From Ramlibacter rhizophilus (GTDB taxonomy: Bacteria; Pseudomonadota; Gammaproteobacteria; Burkholderiales; Burkholderiaceae_C), in the NCBI RefSeq assembly GCF_004681965.1, contig NZ_SMLL01000003.1:310001-374000 (forward strand): a stretch of 64,000 nucleotides of DNA. Reading direction: 5' to 3'. The notes under the pieces are model-generated. The model was not told the origin of the DNA and made no database searches. It saw only the letters and a program-made list of their open reading frames with translations. Every line of letters starts with the position of its first letter. Positions within the stretch are counted from its first letter, which is position 1. The translations under genes and the position numbers were made by a program. This document shows positions 33,719-42,670 of the stretch, piece by piece.

Positions 33719-35134
33719 ATGACCTTCGCCGCCCAAACGCCACCCCGTCCGCCCGTCGATTCGGACTGGATCGAGGCCGAGCTGGTGCGCAGCTTCATGC
33801 GCGCGGTGACCGCCACGCAGGCGGTGACCGCGCTGCTCATGGGCGTCACGGCCGCCATGCTGTGGGGCGCGGTGAGCGACGCCTGGCTGCTGGTCTGGCT
33901 GGTGGCGGCGGTGCTCGTGTCGCTGCTGCGCGCCGTGGTGCTGCATCGTTTCAACGAGCGCCTGGCCGGCGGCGAGCCGGCGGTGCAGCTCGCCTACTTC
34001 CGGCGCACCGCCTGGGTCTGGCCCCTCAGCGCGGTCCTGTGGGGCGGCCTCACCTGGCTGTTCTTCGACACCGCCCCGCTGACCACGCAGTTCATCGCCT
34101 GGCTCATCCTGGGCGGCGTGGCCATGTTCGCCGTCAACAGCCTGGCGCCGCGCCTGGAGGTGGTGCGGCAGTTCATCAACGTGCTCGTGCTCGTGATGCT
34201 GGGCGTGACCGTGTGGCGCGTCGTCGTGGACCTGCAGCTGCAGGGACCCTACTACCACTACTGGCTCATGGCGCTGATCGTCATCTTCTGGCAGGTGCTG
34301 CAGCAGACGGCGCGACGCCTGCACGGCACGCACCGCCGCCACTTCGAGCTGCAGTTCCGCAACAACCAGCTGATCGCCTCGCTCACGCGCCAGACGCAGG
34401 CGGCGCTGGAGGCCGTGGAGATCAAGAACCGCTTCCTCGCCAGCGCCACGCACGACATCCGCCAGCCGGTGCATGCCCTGGGCCTGTATGCGGACTGGCT
34501 GGCGAGCGAGCCCGAACTGGTGAACGAGCTCGCGCCCAAGATCGTCGATGCGACCAAGGCGATCAATGCGCTCTTCGACCGCCTCTTCGACATGGCGCGG
34601 CTCGACGCGGGCGCCGTGCACCTTCAGATCGGCGAGGTGCCGCTGGACCAGCTGATGGCGGACCTGGAACTGCAGTACCGTCCCATCGCCCAGGCCAAGG
34701 GACTGTCATTGCGGATCCGGCCGGCGCGGGGCGTGGTGGTGTCGGACCGGCTGCTGCTGCAGCGCATCCTGGGCAACCTGGTGTCCAACGCCATCAAGTA
34801 CACCGAGCGCGGCGGCGTGCTGGTGGGGGTGCGGCATGAGAAGGGCGTGCCGCGGGTGGAGGTGTGGGATACCGGCGTGGGCATCGCGCCGGCCAACCAG
34901 CGCGACATCTTCCGGGAGTTCTACAAGATCCCCATCCACGCGGGCACCGAGGACGGGTTCGGCCTGGGCCTGTACATCGTCTCGCGCCTCACGGCCATCC
35001 TGGGGCATTCGGTGAGCCTGTCCTCGCGGCCGGGGCGCGGCTCGGTGTTCCGCCTGCTGCTCACGCCCGCCGACAGCGCCCAGGCGGCGGCGCGGGCGGA
35101 GTCCTTCGCCGATCAGCTCGCCAGGAGGCCGTGA
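33719..35134 (+). CDS. Membrane sensor histidine kinase
   Basis: Kinase of 471 residues. The N-terminal half holds about six hydrophobic helices in residues 30-200 with no large periplasmic domain (integral membrane sensor). H-box: FLASATHDIRQPVHALGLYA (about residues 240-259); N box: LGNLVSNAIKYTERGG; G boxes DTGVGIAP and GFGLGLYIVS. The ATP-binding domain ends near residue 455. The gene's last 22 bp overlap the 3' end of the convergent LuxR-type regulator, its probable partner. Signal unknown. Confidence 0.92.
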   Translation: MTFAAQTPPRPPVDSDWIEAELVRSFMRAVTATQAVTALLMGVTAAMLWGAVSDAWLLVWLVAAVLVSLLRAVVLHRFNERLAGGEPAVQLAYFRRTAWVWPLSAVLWGGLTWLFFDTAPLTTQFIAWLILGGVAMFAVNSLAPRLEVVRQFINVLVLVMLGVTVWRVVVDLQLQGPYYHYWLMALIVIFWQVLQQTARRLHGTHRRHFELQFRNNQLIASLTRQTQAALEAVEIKNRFLASATHDIRQPVHALGLYADWLASEPELVNELAPKIVDATKAINALFDRLFDMARLDAGAVHLQIGEVPLDQLMADLELQYRPIAQAKGLSLRIRPARGVVVSDRLLLQRILGNLVSNAIKYTERGGVLVGVRHEKGVPRVEVWDTGVGIAPANQRDIFREFYKIPIHAGTEDGFGLGLYIVSRLTAILGHSVSLSSRPGRGSVFRLLLTPADSAQAAARAESFADQLARRP

Positions 35135-35706
35135 ACGCGGGCGTAGTGGATGGTCTGCGTGCGGCTCTTGACGCCCAGGCGGCGGAACAGGCGCCACAGG
35201 TGCACCTTGACCGTGTGCTCGCTGATGCCCAGTTCGTCGGCGATCTCGCGGTTGGAGAGGCCCCGGTCCAGCATGACGATGAGCTGCTTCTGACGCTTGG
35301 AGAGCTTGTTGTCGGTGGGGGCGAGTTCCTCGAACTGGCCGTCCGCCGCCATCAGGGCGCGCAGGGCGTTGCCGATCTCGCCGGCGCCGGCGGACTTCTC
35401 GATGTAGATGTCGGCCCCGGCATCGACGCACAGCTCCTCGGCGTCGGCCGCCGGCGTGGCCGAGATGACGGCCAGGGGCGTGCCAGGGAAAAGGTTCTTG
35501 ATCTCGTGGACCCCCGAGGTGCCGGTGGTGTCGGGCAGCTTCAGGTCCAGGCAGATGAGGTCCGGGGCGCCATGCGTGCGGACGGCCGCGTCGAGGCCGC
35601 CGATGCGGTCCAGCTCGACGACGTTCGCACCGGGACGCAGGCGGCGCAGCAGCATCACGACCGCTTCGCGCATGAGGGGGTGGTCGTCGATGACGAAAAG
35701 GTTCAT
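35113..35706 (-). CDS. LuxR/NarL-type response regulator
   Basis: Response regulator of 197 residues. Receiver with MNLFVIDDHPLMREAVVMLL, phosphoacceptor Asp54 (ICLDLKLPDT) and KSAGAGEI. C-terminal LuxR helix-turn-helix: LSKRQKQLIVMLDRGLSNREIADELGISEHTVKVHLWRLF. Start at 35704-35706 is chosen because conserved receiver sequence begins there; an ATG at 35739 would add 11 residues. Tail-to-tail overlap of 22 bp with the kinase gene suggests a pair despite opposite strands. Confidence 0.93.
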   Translation of the reverse strand: MNLFVIDDHPLMREAVVMLLRRLRPGANVVELDRIGGLDAAVRTHGAPDLICLDLKLPDTTGTSGVHEIKNLFPGTPLAVISATPAADAEELCVDAGADIYIEKSAGAGEIGNALRALMAADGQFEELAPTDNKLSKRQKQLIVMLDRGLSNREIADELGISEHTVKVHLWRLFRRLGVKSRTQTIHYARVHGLLAS

Positions 35707-35799
35707 GGGAGGCGTAGCGGAAGTCTTCGGAGGCTGCATGGTCGTTATCTTGCTTATTAACCGGCGCGGTTGTTTATAGCAGAGCCTCCTTCGGAGGAC

Positions 35800-37095
35800 C
35801 TAGCCGTTGTGAGCGATTTGTGACAGCGCCTGAGTGATTTCGTTCTCGGACACGCCCTCGGACCTGCGGATGTGTTGCTCCGAGCCCGCGCTGCTGCCGC
35901 CGCGCAGGCGGGCCACGACCTGCCCGGCTTCGCGCGGCGACTCGAAGCCGGTGCTTTGCAGCAGCACGCGTCCCTGCGGGTCCACCAGCTTGAAGTAATG
36001 CAGGCCGTCGGACTCGCGGTACTGCTTGAAGCTGGGCAGGGCCGCGTGCTTGCCGGCTTTGCCCTCGGCTGCGGCTTGCCCGCGGTCGGCCAGGTGGCGC
36101 AGGCCGACCGCCTGCCGCAGCCGCGCCATGAAGGGCGTGGCGATGGAGCGCGCCTTGTCGGCGCCGCGGCGCAGGATGCGTTCGAGCTCATCGGGGTTGG
36201 CGGTCAGGTCGCGGTAGCGTTCCCGCATTGGAGCGATCTCGCGGTCGATGCGTTCAAACAAAAGCTGCTTGGCATCGCCCCAGGCAATACCTTCCGCATA
36301 GGCGCGCCGCAGCGCCTCGGTTTCCTCGGCACCGGCAAAGGCCTGGTAGATCTGGAAAAGGGCCGAGCCCTCCACCTCCTTGGGCTCGCCTGGTGCGCGC
36401 GAGTCGGTGACGATGCCGGCGATCTGCCGGCGCAACTGCTCGGCCGGGCCGAAGAGCGCGATGGTGTTGTCGTAGCTCTTGCTCATCTTGCGCCCGTCCA
36501 GCCCCGGCAGCGTGGCGACGGATTCGTCCACCGCCGCCTCGGGCAGCGTGAAGTGCGCGCCGTACAGGTGGTTGAAGCTTTGTGCCATGTCGCGCGCCAT
36601 CTCGATGTGCTGGACCTGGTCGCGCCCGACCGGGATCTTGTGCGCGTTGAACATGACGATGTCCGCGGCCATCAGCACCGGGTACATGAACAGGCCCGCG
36701 GTCACGTCGGCGTCGGCATCGCGTCCGTCGGCGGCGTTGCGGTCCATCGCGGCCTTGTAGGCATGGGCGCGATTGAGCAGTCCCTTGCCGGTCACGCAGG
36801 TGAGCAGCCAGGTGAGCTCGGGAATCTCGGGGATGTCGGACTGCCGATAGAAGAAAACCCGCTCGGGGTCCAGGCCGGCGGCAAGCCAGCAGGCGGCGAT
36901 CTCCATGGTCGAGCGCTGGATGCGCGCCGGCTCGTCGCACTTGATGAGGGCGTGGTAGTCGGCCAGGAAATAGAAGTTTTCGGTGCCGGGGCGACGGCTC
37001 GCCTGCACGGAGGGCCGGATGGCGCCGACGTAGTTGCCCAGGTGGGGCGTGCCGGTGGTCGTGATGCCGGTGAGATAGCGGACGGGAGCGTTCAT
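35800..37095 (-). CDS. trpS: Tryptophan-tRNA ligase with C-terminal extension
   Basis: Class I aminoacyl-tRNA synthetase, 431 residues. HIGH-type motif TGTPHLGNYVGA (residues 14-25), GRDQVQHIEMARDMA, and KMSKS (in LDGRKMSKSYDNTIALF). Standard bacterial TrpS is about 330-340 residues; this one has about 90 more. The extension KQYRESDGLHYFKLVDPQGR with LQSTGFESPREAGQVVARLR resembles DUF1508/YegP-type repeats. The extra domain's role is unknown. It is followed downstream by no gene on its strand until the LuxR regulator. Confidence 0.96.
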   Translation of the reverse strand: MNAPVRYLTGITTTGTPHLGNYVGAIRPSVQASRRPGTENFYFLADYHALIKCDEPARIQRSTMEIAACWLAAGLDPERVFFYRQSDIPEIPELTWLLTCVTGKGLLNRAHAYKAAMDRNAADGRDADADVTAGLFMYPVLMAADIVMFNAHKIPVGRDQVQHIEMARDMAQSFNHLYGAHFTLPEAAVDESVATLPGLDGRKMSKSYDNTIALFGPAEQLRRQIAGIVTDSRAPGEPKEVEGSALFQIYQAFAGAEETEALRRAYAEGIAWGDAKQLLFERIDREIAPMRERYRDLTANPDELERILRRGADKARSIATPFMARLRQAVGLRHLADRGQAAAEGKAGKHAALPSFKQYRESDGLHYFKLVDPQGRVLLQSTGFESPREAGQVVARLRGGSSAGSEQHIRRSEGVSENEITQALSQIAHNG

Positions 37096-37105
37096 TCTCG
37101 AAGGT

Positions 37106-37771
37106 TCAGAACAGGGCGGTGAGCGGGGACACGAGCACGGAGAGCGAGGCATAGCCGAAGGCCAGCAGCGGCCGCAGCCACCAGGTGCCGAGCACGCCCA
37201 GCAGCACCAGGCCGAGCACGATGAGGAAGCCGTAGGGCTCCAGCCGCGCGACCCACTGACCCTGGCGCCAGGGCAGCAGGCCCACCAGGATGCGGCCGCC
37301 ATCCAGCGGCGGCAGCGGGAACAGGTTGAAGGCCCACAGCAGCAGGTTCACCAGGACGCCGCCGCGGCACATCTCCAGGAAGAAGCGCTCCTGCACACCA
37401 AAGCCGGTGAGCAGGGCGAAGGCCACCGCCCACAGGATGGCCTGGATGAAGTTGGACGCCGGCCCGGCCAGCGCGACGAGCACCATGTCCCGCTTGGGGT
37501 GGCGAAGGCGCCCGAAGTCCACCGGCACCGGCTTGGCGTAGCCGAAGAGGAAGGCGCCCGAGGTGGCGAAATACAGGAACAGCGGCATCAGGATGGTGCC
37601 GATGGGGTCCACGTGCGGGAAGGGGTTGAGCGTCACGCGCCCTTGCGCGTAGGCCGTGTTGTCGCCGAACCACCGGGCCACGTAGCCGTGCGCCGCCTCG
37701 TGCACGGTGATGGCGAAGAGCACGGGAAGGGCGTAGATCAGGACCTTCTGGATCAGGGTGTTGATGTCCAC
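37106..37771 (-). CDS. Site-2 protease family zinc metalloprotease (M50)
   Basis: Membrane metalloprotease of 221 residues, S2P/SpoIVFB-like compact form. Zinc-binding HEAAH lies at residues 24-28 within LPVLFAITVHEAAHGYVA; the third ligand is in NLFPLPPLDGGRILVGLLP. Conserved NPFPHVDPIGTILMPLFLY and LVALAGPASNFIQAIL also fit. About five membrane helices. The start is GTG at 37769-37771. It ends 10 bp before trpS on the same strand. Natural substrate unknown. Confidence 0.92.
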   Translation of the reverse strand: MDINTLIQKVLIYALPVLFAITVHEAAHGYVARWFGDNTAYAQGRVTLNPFPHVDPIGTILMPLFLYFATSGAFLFGYAKPVPVDFGRLRHPKRDMVLVALAGPASNFIQAILWAVAFALLTGFGVQERFFLEMCRGGVLVNLLLWAFNLFPLPPLDGGRILVGLLPWRQGQWVARLEPYGFLIVLGLVLLGVLGTWWLRPLLAFGYASLSVLVSPLTALF

Positions 37772-37821
37772 CCGCGGGATTGTCGCGCATCGACTCCCTT
37801 CTTCTCCGGGAGGGGCACATT

Positions 37822-37926
37822 GACTCCCTCCCCCTCTGGGGGAGGGTGGGGGTGGGGGGCCGCGCGCCGACCACGCTACTGGTTCGCGAAGCCCCCATCC
37901 CAGCCTTCCCCCAAAAGGGGAAGGAG
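37822..37926. repeat. C/G-rich interspersed repeat, copy 2
   Basis: ACTCCCTCCCCCTCTGGGGG at 37823 onward, then GGGGGCCGCGCGCCGACCACG and CCCCCATCCCAGCCTTCCCC before AAAAGGGGAAGGAG. Same block order and orientation as the copies at 26.3 and 45.9 kb. It fills the gap between the YciO and M50 genes. Confidence 0.8.
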
Positions 37927-37937
37927 TGAACAGCCCC

Positions 37938-38576
37938 TCACGCGAGCCCGACCAGCGACAGCTCGCCCCGGCCTTCGCGCACCACCACCGGGTCGTCACC
38001 GGTCCACATGGGCGAGAGGTCCACCACCGTGGTGGGCTGCGAAGGACAGGCGCCGGCGTCGATGACGCCCTCGATCTGCCGCTCGTAGCGGGCGCGGATC
38101 TCGGCGGCGTCGTTCAGCGGCGCGTCCTCGCCGATCGGGATGAGCGTGGTGGCCAGCAGCGGCGCGCCGTGCAGGCCGATCAGCGCCTGCAGCACGCCAT
38201 GCTCGGGCACGCGCAGGCCGATGGTCTTGCGCTGCGGGTGGCTGAGGCGCCGCGGCACCTCGCGCGTGGCCTCCAGGATGAAGGTGAAGGGCCCCGGCGT
38301 GGCCGCCTTGAGCAGGCGGTACTGCCGGTTGTCCACCCGCGCGTAGGTCGCCAGCGCGCTCAGGTCGGCGCACAGCAGCGTGAGGTGGTGCTTGTCGCCC
38401 ACGCCGCGCAGCTGGCGCAGCCGGTCCGCGCAGGCCTTGTCGTCCAGGTGGCAGGCCAGGGCGTAGCTGGAGTCCGTGGGCACCGCCAGGATGCCGCCGC
38501 CAGCCAGCAGGGCCGCGGCCTGCTTGAGCAGGCGCGGCTGGGGGTTGTCCGGATGGACCTCGAAATACTGGGCCAT
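37938..38576 (-). CDS. Sua5/YciO/YrdC family protein (YciO type)
   Basis: Protein of 212 residues of the YrdC fold, which binds ATP, threonine and bicarbonate to make threonylcarbamoyladenylate for tRNA t6A. Motifs: GGGILAVPTDSSYALACHLDD (about residues 26-46), KHHLTLLCADLSAL, TPGPFTFILEATREVPRR, KTIGLRVPEHGV. The arrangement and length fit the YciO branch, whose activity is weaker or different from that of TsaC. It ends 12 bp past the repeat at 37.9 kb. Confidence 0.9.
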   Translation of the reverse strand: MAQYFEVHPDNPQPRLLKQAAALLAGGGILAVPTDSSYALACHLDDKACADRLRQLRGVGDKHHLTLLCADLSALATYARVDNRQYRLLKAATPGPFTFILEATREVPRRLSHPQRKTIGLRVPEHGVLQALIGLHGAPLLATTLIPIGEDAPLNDAAEIRARYERQIEGVIDAGACPSQPTTVVDLSPMWTGDDPVVVREGRGELSLVGLA

Positions 38577-38585
38577 GCCCGAGTA

Positions 38586-39500
38586 TCAGCGCTCGGCGCG
38601 GACCGGTGGGACCGCGCGGGCACGGTGCTCGCGTACCGTGAGCCAGGCAGCCGCCACGCCGCAGGCGGCGATCAGCGCCATGCCCAGCACGGACCAGCCG
38701 TCGGGCATATGGCCGAACACCAGCCAGCCGGCCAGCATCGCAAAGCCGATCTGCACGTACACATAGGGCATGAGCGTGCTGGCCGGGGCGCGCTGGAACG
38801 CGAGGATGAGGACGAAGTGGCCGATGGAGGCGATCACGCCCATGCCAACCAGCATGGCCCAGAGCCAGCCGGAGGCCAGGGAGGTCCAGACGAACGGCAG
38901 GGCCAGCGTGGCGAGCAGGGCGCCGATCCAGCTCGTGTACAGGTGCATGGTGAGCGGGTCTTCCGTGCGCGCGAGGCGGCTGGTCAGGAGCTGGAAGCCC
39001 ACGTTGCAGGCCACCTGGCACAGCGGCAGCAGCATGGCCCAGGTGAACTGCGCACCGCCGGGGCGCATGATGACCAGCGTGCCTGCGAAGCCTCCCGCCA
39101 CCAGCAGCCAGCGCAGCGGCGAGACGCGCTCGCCCAGCACCGTGGCGCCCAGCAGCGTGACCACCAGCGGCGCGATCATGATGATGGCCGTGAACTCGCC
39201 CACGGGAATGTGGCGCAGGCTCACGAACACGAAGATGCTGCCGGCCAGCAGCAGCGCGCCGCGCAGGCACTGGAAGCCGGGGCTGCGGGTGCGGAAGACC
39301 GCCAGCCCGCGGCGCGGCAGCACGGCCACGCTGGCCGAGACGGCCTGGGCCACGTAGCGCACCCACACGCCCAGCATCACCGGCACGCCGGCCAGCACGG
39401 CGACCTTGCTGCCGGTGTCGTTGGTCGCGAAGAAAAGGCAGGAGAGCATCAGCAGGCCGATGCCCGCGAGCACGCCGCGCGAGGCCGCCGCGCCGCTCAC
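38586..39500 (-). CDS. DMT family transporter (EamA)
   Basis: Drug/metabolite transporter of 304 residues with ten predicted helices in two EamA repeats. Helix-rich segments include AGIGLLMLSCLFFATNDTGSK, the GEFTAIIMIAPLVVTLLGATVLGERVSPLRW repeat end, and the second repeat ending GWLVFGHMPDGWSVLGMALIAACGVA. The GTG start (39498-39500) overlaps the PHP phosphatase stop (GTGA), so the two are translationally coupled. Substrate unknown. Confidence 0.88.
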   Translation of the reverse strand: MSGAAASRGVLAGIGLLMLSCLFFATNDTGSKVAVLAGVPVMLGVWVRYVAQAVSASVAVLPRRGLAVFRTRSPGFQCLRGALLLAGSIFVFVSLRHIPVGEFTAIIMIAPLVVTLLGATVLGERVSPLRWLLVAGGFAGTLVIMRPGGAQFTWAMLLPLCQVACNVGFQLLTSRLARTEDPLTMHLYTSWIGALLATLALPFVWTSLASGWLWAMLVGMGVIASIGHFVLILAFQRAPASTLMPYVYVQIGFAMLAGWLVFGHMPDGWSVLGMALIAACGVAAAWLTVREHRARAVPPVRAER

Positions 39501-40351
39501 CGGATGCGGTCGGCCAGCAGGGTCCACACGGGCGTGAGGTCTTCGGGCAGGGGCGGCAGGCGGCCGAGGTCCATGTGGCTTTCGTCGGGGCTGTGGAAGT
39601 CGCTGCCGCGCGAGGCGGCCAGGCCGAACTCGCGCGCGGTGTCCGCATAGCGCGCGGCCTCGGCGGCGGTGTGGCTGCCGGTCACCACCTCGACGGCGGT
39701 GCCGCCGTGCGCCTTGAATTCGCTGAAGAGCGCCCACTCCTCGTTGGGCGTGAAGCCGTAGCGCGCCGGGTGCGCGATCACGGCCTGGCCCCCGGCGCCG
39801 GTGATCCACTGCACGGCGTTGCGCAGGCTCGCCCAGCGATGCGGCACGAAGCCCGGCTTGCCTTCGGTGAGGAAGCGGCGGAACACCTCGCCGGTGTCCC
39901 GGCACACCCCGGTCTCGACCAGGAAGCGCGCGAAGTGCGTGCGCGAGATGAGTTCGGGATTGCCCACGTAGCGCAGCGCGCCTTCATAGGCGTCGGGGAT
40001 GCCGGCGGCCGCGAGCTGCGCGGACATCTCGCGGGCACGCTCGCCGCGGCCGCCGCGCGTATCCACCAGGCCCTGGCGGATGGCCGGGTCCTCGGCGTCG
40101 AAGCCCAGGCCGACGATGTGCACGGTCTTGCCGGCGAAGGTGACGGAGATCTCGCAGCCGGTCAGGTAGCGCATGCCCTGGGCCTGCGCCGCGGCCTGCG
40201 CCCGTGCCTGCCCGCCCACCTCGTCATGGTCCGTGAGGGCCCACAGCTGCACGCCGTTGGCCGCCGCGCGGACCGCCAGTTGCTCGGGGGTGAGGGTGCC
40301 GTCCGAGACGACGGAGTGGCAATGCAGGTCGGCGTTGAGGGCGGCAGTCAC
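39497..40351 (-). CDS. PHP domain phosphatase (RnmAMP/YciV type)
   Basis: Metal-dependent phosphoesterase of 284 residues. PHP metal-ligand motifs: ADLHCHSVVSDGTLTPE (residues 8-24), LTDHDEVGG (about residues 39-47), GCEISVTF, VIAHPARYG, and GSDFHSPDE near the C terminus. Family members such as E. coli YciV/RnmAMP hydrolyse 3',5'-nucleoside bisphosphates and trim 5' ends of short RNAs. Located next to YciO, as yciV is in E. coli, which supports this subtype. Confidence 0.9.
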   Translation of the reverse strand: MTAALNADLHCHSVVSDGTLTPEQLAVRAAANGVQLWALTDHDEVGGQARAQAAAQAQGMRYLTGCEISVTFAGKTVHIVGLGFDAEDPAIRQGLVDTRGGRGERAREMSAQLAAAGIPDAYEGALRYVGNPELISRTHFARFLVETGVCRDTGEVFRRFLTEGKPGFVPHRWASLRNAVQWITGAGGQAVIAHPARYGFTPNEEWALFSEFKAHGGTAVEVVTGSHTAAEAARYADTAREFGLAASRGSDFHSPDESHMDLGRLPPLPEDLTPVWTLLADRIR

Positions 40352-40370
40352 CGGGGGATTCTAGGGGGGC

Positions 40371-41042
40371 TCAATCGAGGGCACCGGCCGCGAGGCGGAT
40401 GTCCGCTTCGGTGGCGAGGGCGCAGGCGATCGCGATGCGCAGGCCCTCGATCGTCGCTTCCAGCGGCAGGCAGGGGCTGCCCTGCGCGGGCAGCCAGGGA
40501 ATGTGCACCAGTCCGCCGCGTACCCCCGCGAAGCCCGGCTCGGCCAGCCGGTGCATCAGGCCGTAGAACACATGGTTGCACACGAAGGTGCCGGCGGTCT
40601 GGGACACCTCGGCCGGAAGGCCCGCCCGCTGCAGCGCCTGCAGCATGGCCTTGATCGGCAGGCTGCTGAAATAGGCCGCGGGCGCGCCGGCGACCACCGG
40701 GCGGTCCACCGGCTGGGCACCCGCGTTGTCGGGGATGCGCGCGTCGTCCACGTTGATGGCCACGCGCTCCAGCGAGATCGCGGCGCGGCCGCCGGCCTGG
40801 CCGCAGCACAGCACCAGCGCGGGCTGGTGCAGGCGGATGAGGTCATCCAGCCGAGCCAGCGATGCGCCGAAGACCGTGGGAAGCACGGCCGCAACCACGC
40901 GGTGTCCTGCGATCAGCTGCCCATCGAGCGCCTGCGCCGCCAGCGCGCTGGGGTTGGCCGCCTCGCCGCCGAAGGGCTCGAAGCCGGTGAACAGGACCAC
41001 GGGCGGGCGGGGCGAGGGCGGGTGGGCGCGGGTCATGGGCAC
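40371..41042 (-). CDS. pcp: Pyroglutamyl-peptidase I
   Basis: Cysteine peptidase (C15) of 223 residues that removes N-terminal pyroglutamate. Catalytic triad is visible: Glu92 in LERVAIN, Cys155 in TAGTFVCNHVFY, and His180 in LVHIPWLPAQG, matching the usual order with a slightly longer N terminus. The early signature is FTGFEPFGGEAANPS. An alternative start six bases in (MTRAHPP, 41036) is possible. It lies 19 bp upstream of the PHP gene on the same strand. Confidence 0.93.
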   Translation of the reverse strand: MPMTRAHPPSPRPPVVLFTGFEPFGGEAANPSALAAQALDGQLIAGHRVVAAVLPTVFGASLARLDDLIRLHQPALVLCCGQAGGRAAISLERVAINVDDARIPDNAGAQPVDRPVVAGAPAAYFSSLPIKAMLQALQRAGLPAEVSQTAGTFVCNHVFYGLMHRLAEPGFAGVRGGLVHIPWLPAQGSPCLPLEATIEGLRIAIACALATEADIRLAAGALD

Positions 41043-41175
41043 GGCACTGTAGCGGCAAGGCCCAACGCGCGCATGCTTTCCGCCGGAGGCAGGCGCCTCA
41101 CCTGCCGCCCCAGCCCGAGGGCCTTCATGCCCCTGTCACGAGCCGGTCCGGCCACGGTGCGACAATTCCGGGTTC

Positions 41176-42669
41176 ATGAATTCCGACCCTGTGTCCCTGG
41201 CGGCCCCTGCCGGCCCCGCTCCGGCTGAGGCCGGCCCCGCTCCAACCATGACCGCATCGTTTTCCAAGCTCTCGCTGGCCGAGCCGCTGGCGCGCGCCGT
41301 GGCCGAGATGGGCTACGAGAGCATGACGCCCATCCAGGCCCAGGCCATTCCCGTGGTCCTGACCGGCCGCGACGTGATGGGCGCGGCGCAGACCGGCACC
41401 GGCAAGACCGCGGCCTTCTCCCTGCCGCTGCTGCAGCGTCTGCTCAAGCACGAAAGCAGTTCCACCTCGCCGGCGCGACACCCCGTGCGCGCGCTGGTGC
41501 TGCTGCCTACCCGAGAACTCGCGGACCAGGTGGCCCAGCAGATCAAGCTCTACGCCAAGTACACCCAGCTGCGCAGCGCGGTGGTGTTCGGCGGCATGGA
41601 CATGAAGCCGCAGACGCTGGAGCTCAAGCGCGGCGTCGAGGTGCTGGTGGCCACGCCGGGACGCCTGCTGGACCACATCGAGGCCAAGAACGCGGTCCTC
41701 AACCAGGTGGAGTACGTGGTGCTGGACGAGGCGGACCGCATGCTGGACATCGGCTTCCTGCCGGACCTGCAGCGCATCCTGTCCTACCTGCCCCAGCAGC
41801 GCACCACGCTGCTGTTCTCGGCCACCTTCTCGCCCGAGATCAAGCGGCTGGCCAACAGCTACCTCAAGGACCCGATCACCATCGAGGTGGCGCGCCCCAA
41901 CGAGACGGCCTCTACCGTCGAGCAGCATTTCTACAGCGTGCCCGACGACGACAAGCGCCGCGCCCTGCGCCAGATCGTGCGCCAGCGCGGCATCACCCAG
42001 GCCTTCGTCTTCGTCAACAGCAAGCTCGGCTGCGCGCGCCTGGCCCGCAGCCTGGAACGCGACGGCCTCAAGACGACGGCCCTGCACGGCGACAAGAGCC
42101 AGGACGAGCGCCTGAAGGCCCTGGCCGCCTTCAAGGCCGGCGAGGTGGACCTGCTGGTGGCCACCGACGTGGCCGCGCGCGGGCTGGACATCAAGGACGT
42201 GCCGGCGGTCTTCAACTTCGACATCCCCTTCAACCCCGAGGACTATGTCCACCGCATCGGCCGCACCGGCCGCGCGGGCGCCTCGGGCCTGGCGGTGAGC
42301 TTCGTCTCGGGCAGCGACGGCCGGCTGGTCGCCGACCTGGAGAAGCTGCTGAAGAAGAAGGTGGAACTCGAGGCCGTCGAGTACGAGGACGACCGCCCGC
42401 GCGGGCGCATCAACGACGGCCGCCGCACCTGGCGCGAGCAGGGCGAGACCGGCGATCCGCGCGACGTGCTGGACCCCCCGCGCGAGCGCCGCGCGCCGCG
42501 TCCGGCCCCGGCCCCGCGCGATCCCTTCTTCGAGCGGCCCTACGAGCCCCCGGCCCAGGCCGAGCCGCCGGCCTGGGAAGCCAATGCCAAGGCCGCCCCG
42601 GGCGCGCGGGTCTCGGCCAACATCAAGTCCAGGCGCAAGGTGGCGGCGCTGTTCAAGGCGGCGGGCTAG
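41176..42669 (+). CDS. rhlE: DEAD-box ATP-dependent RNA helicase (RhlE-like)
   Basis: Helicase of 497 residues. Motifs: the Q motif region MTPIQAQAIPVVLTGRD, Walker A AQTGTGKTAAF, PTRELADQ, DEAD in VLDEADRMLD, SAT in LLFSATFS, and HRIGRTGRAG. The C-terminal ~110 residues (RPRGRINDGRRTWREQ and later Pro/Arg-rich runs) are a variable low-complexity tail, typical of RhlE proteins acting on structured RNA and ribosome assembly. Its stop codon abuts a MITE-like element. Confidence 0.95.
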   Translation: MNSDPVSLAAPAGPAPAEAGPAPTMTASFSKLSLAEPLARAVAEMGYESMTPIQAQAIPVVLTGRDVMGAAQTGTGKTAAFSLPLLQRLLKHESSSTSPARHPVRALVLLPTRELADQVAQQIKLYAKYTQLRSAVVFGGMDMKPQTLELKRGVEVLVATPGRLLDHIEAKNAVLNQVEYVVLDEADRMLDIGFLPDLQRILSYLPQQRTTLLFSATFSPEIKRLANSYLKDPITIEVARPNETASTVEQHFYSVPDDDKRRALRQIVRQRGITQAFVFVNSKLGCARLARSLERDGLKTTALHGDKSQDERLKALAAFKAGEVDLLVATDVAARGLDIKDVPAVFNFDIPFNPEDYVHRIGRTGRAGASGLAVSFVSGSDGRLVADLEKLLKKKVELEAVEYEDDRPRGRINDGRRTWREQGETGDPRDVLDPPRERRAPRPAPAPRDPFFERPYEPPAQAEPPAWEANAKAAPGARVSANIKSRRKVAALFKAAG

Positions 42670-42670
42670 T

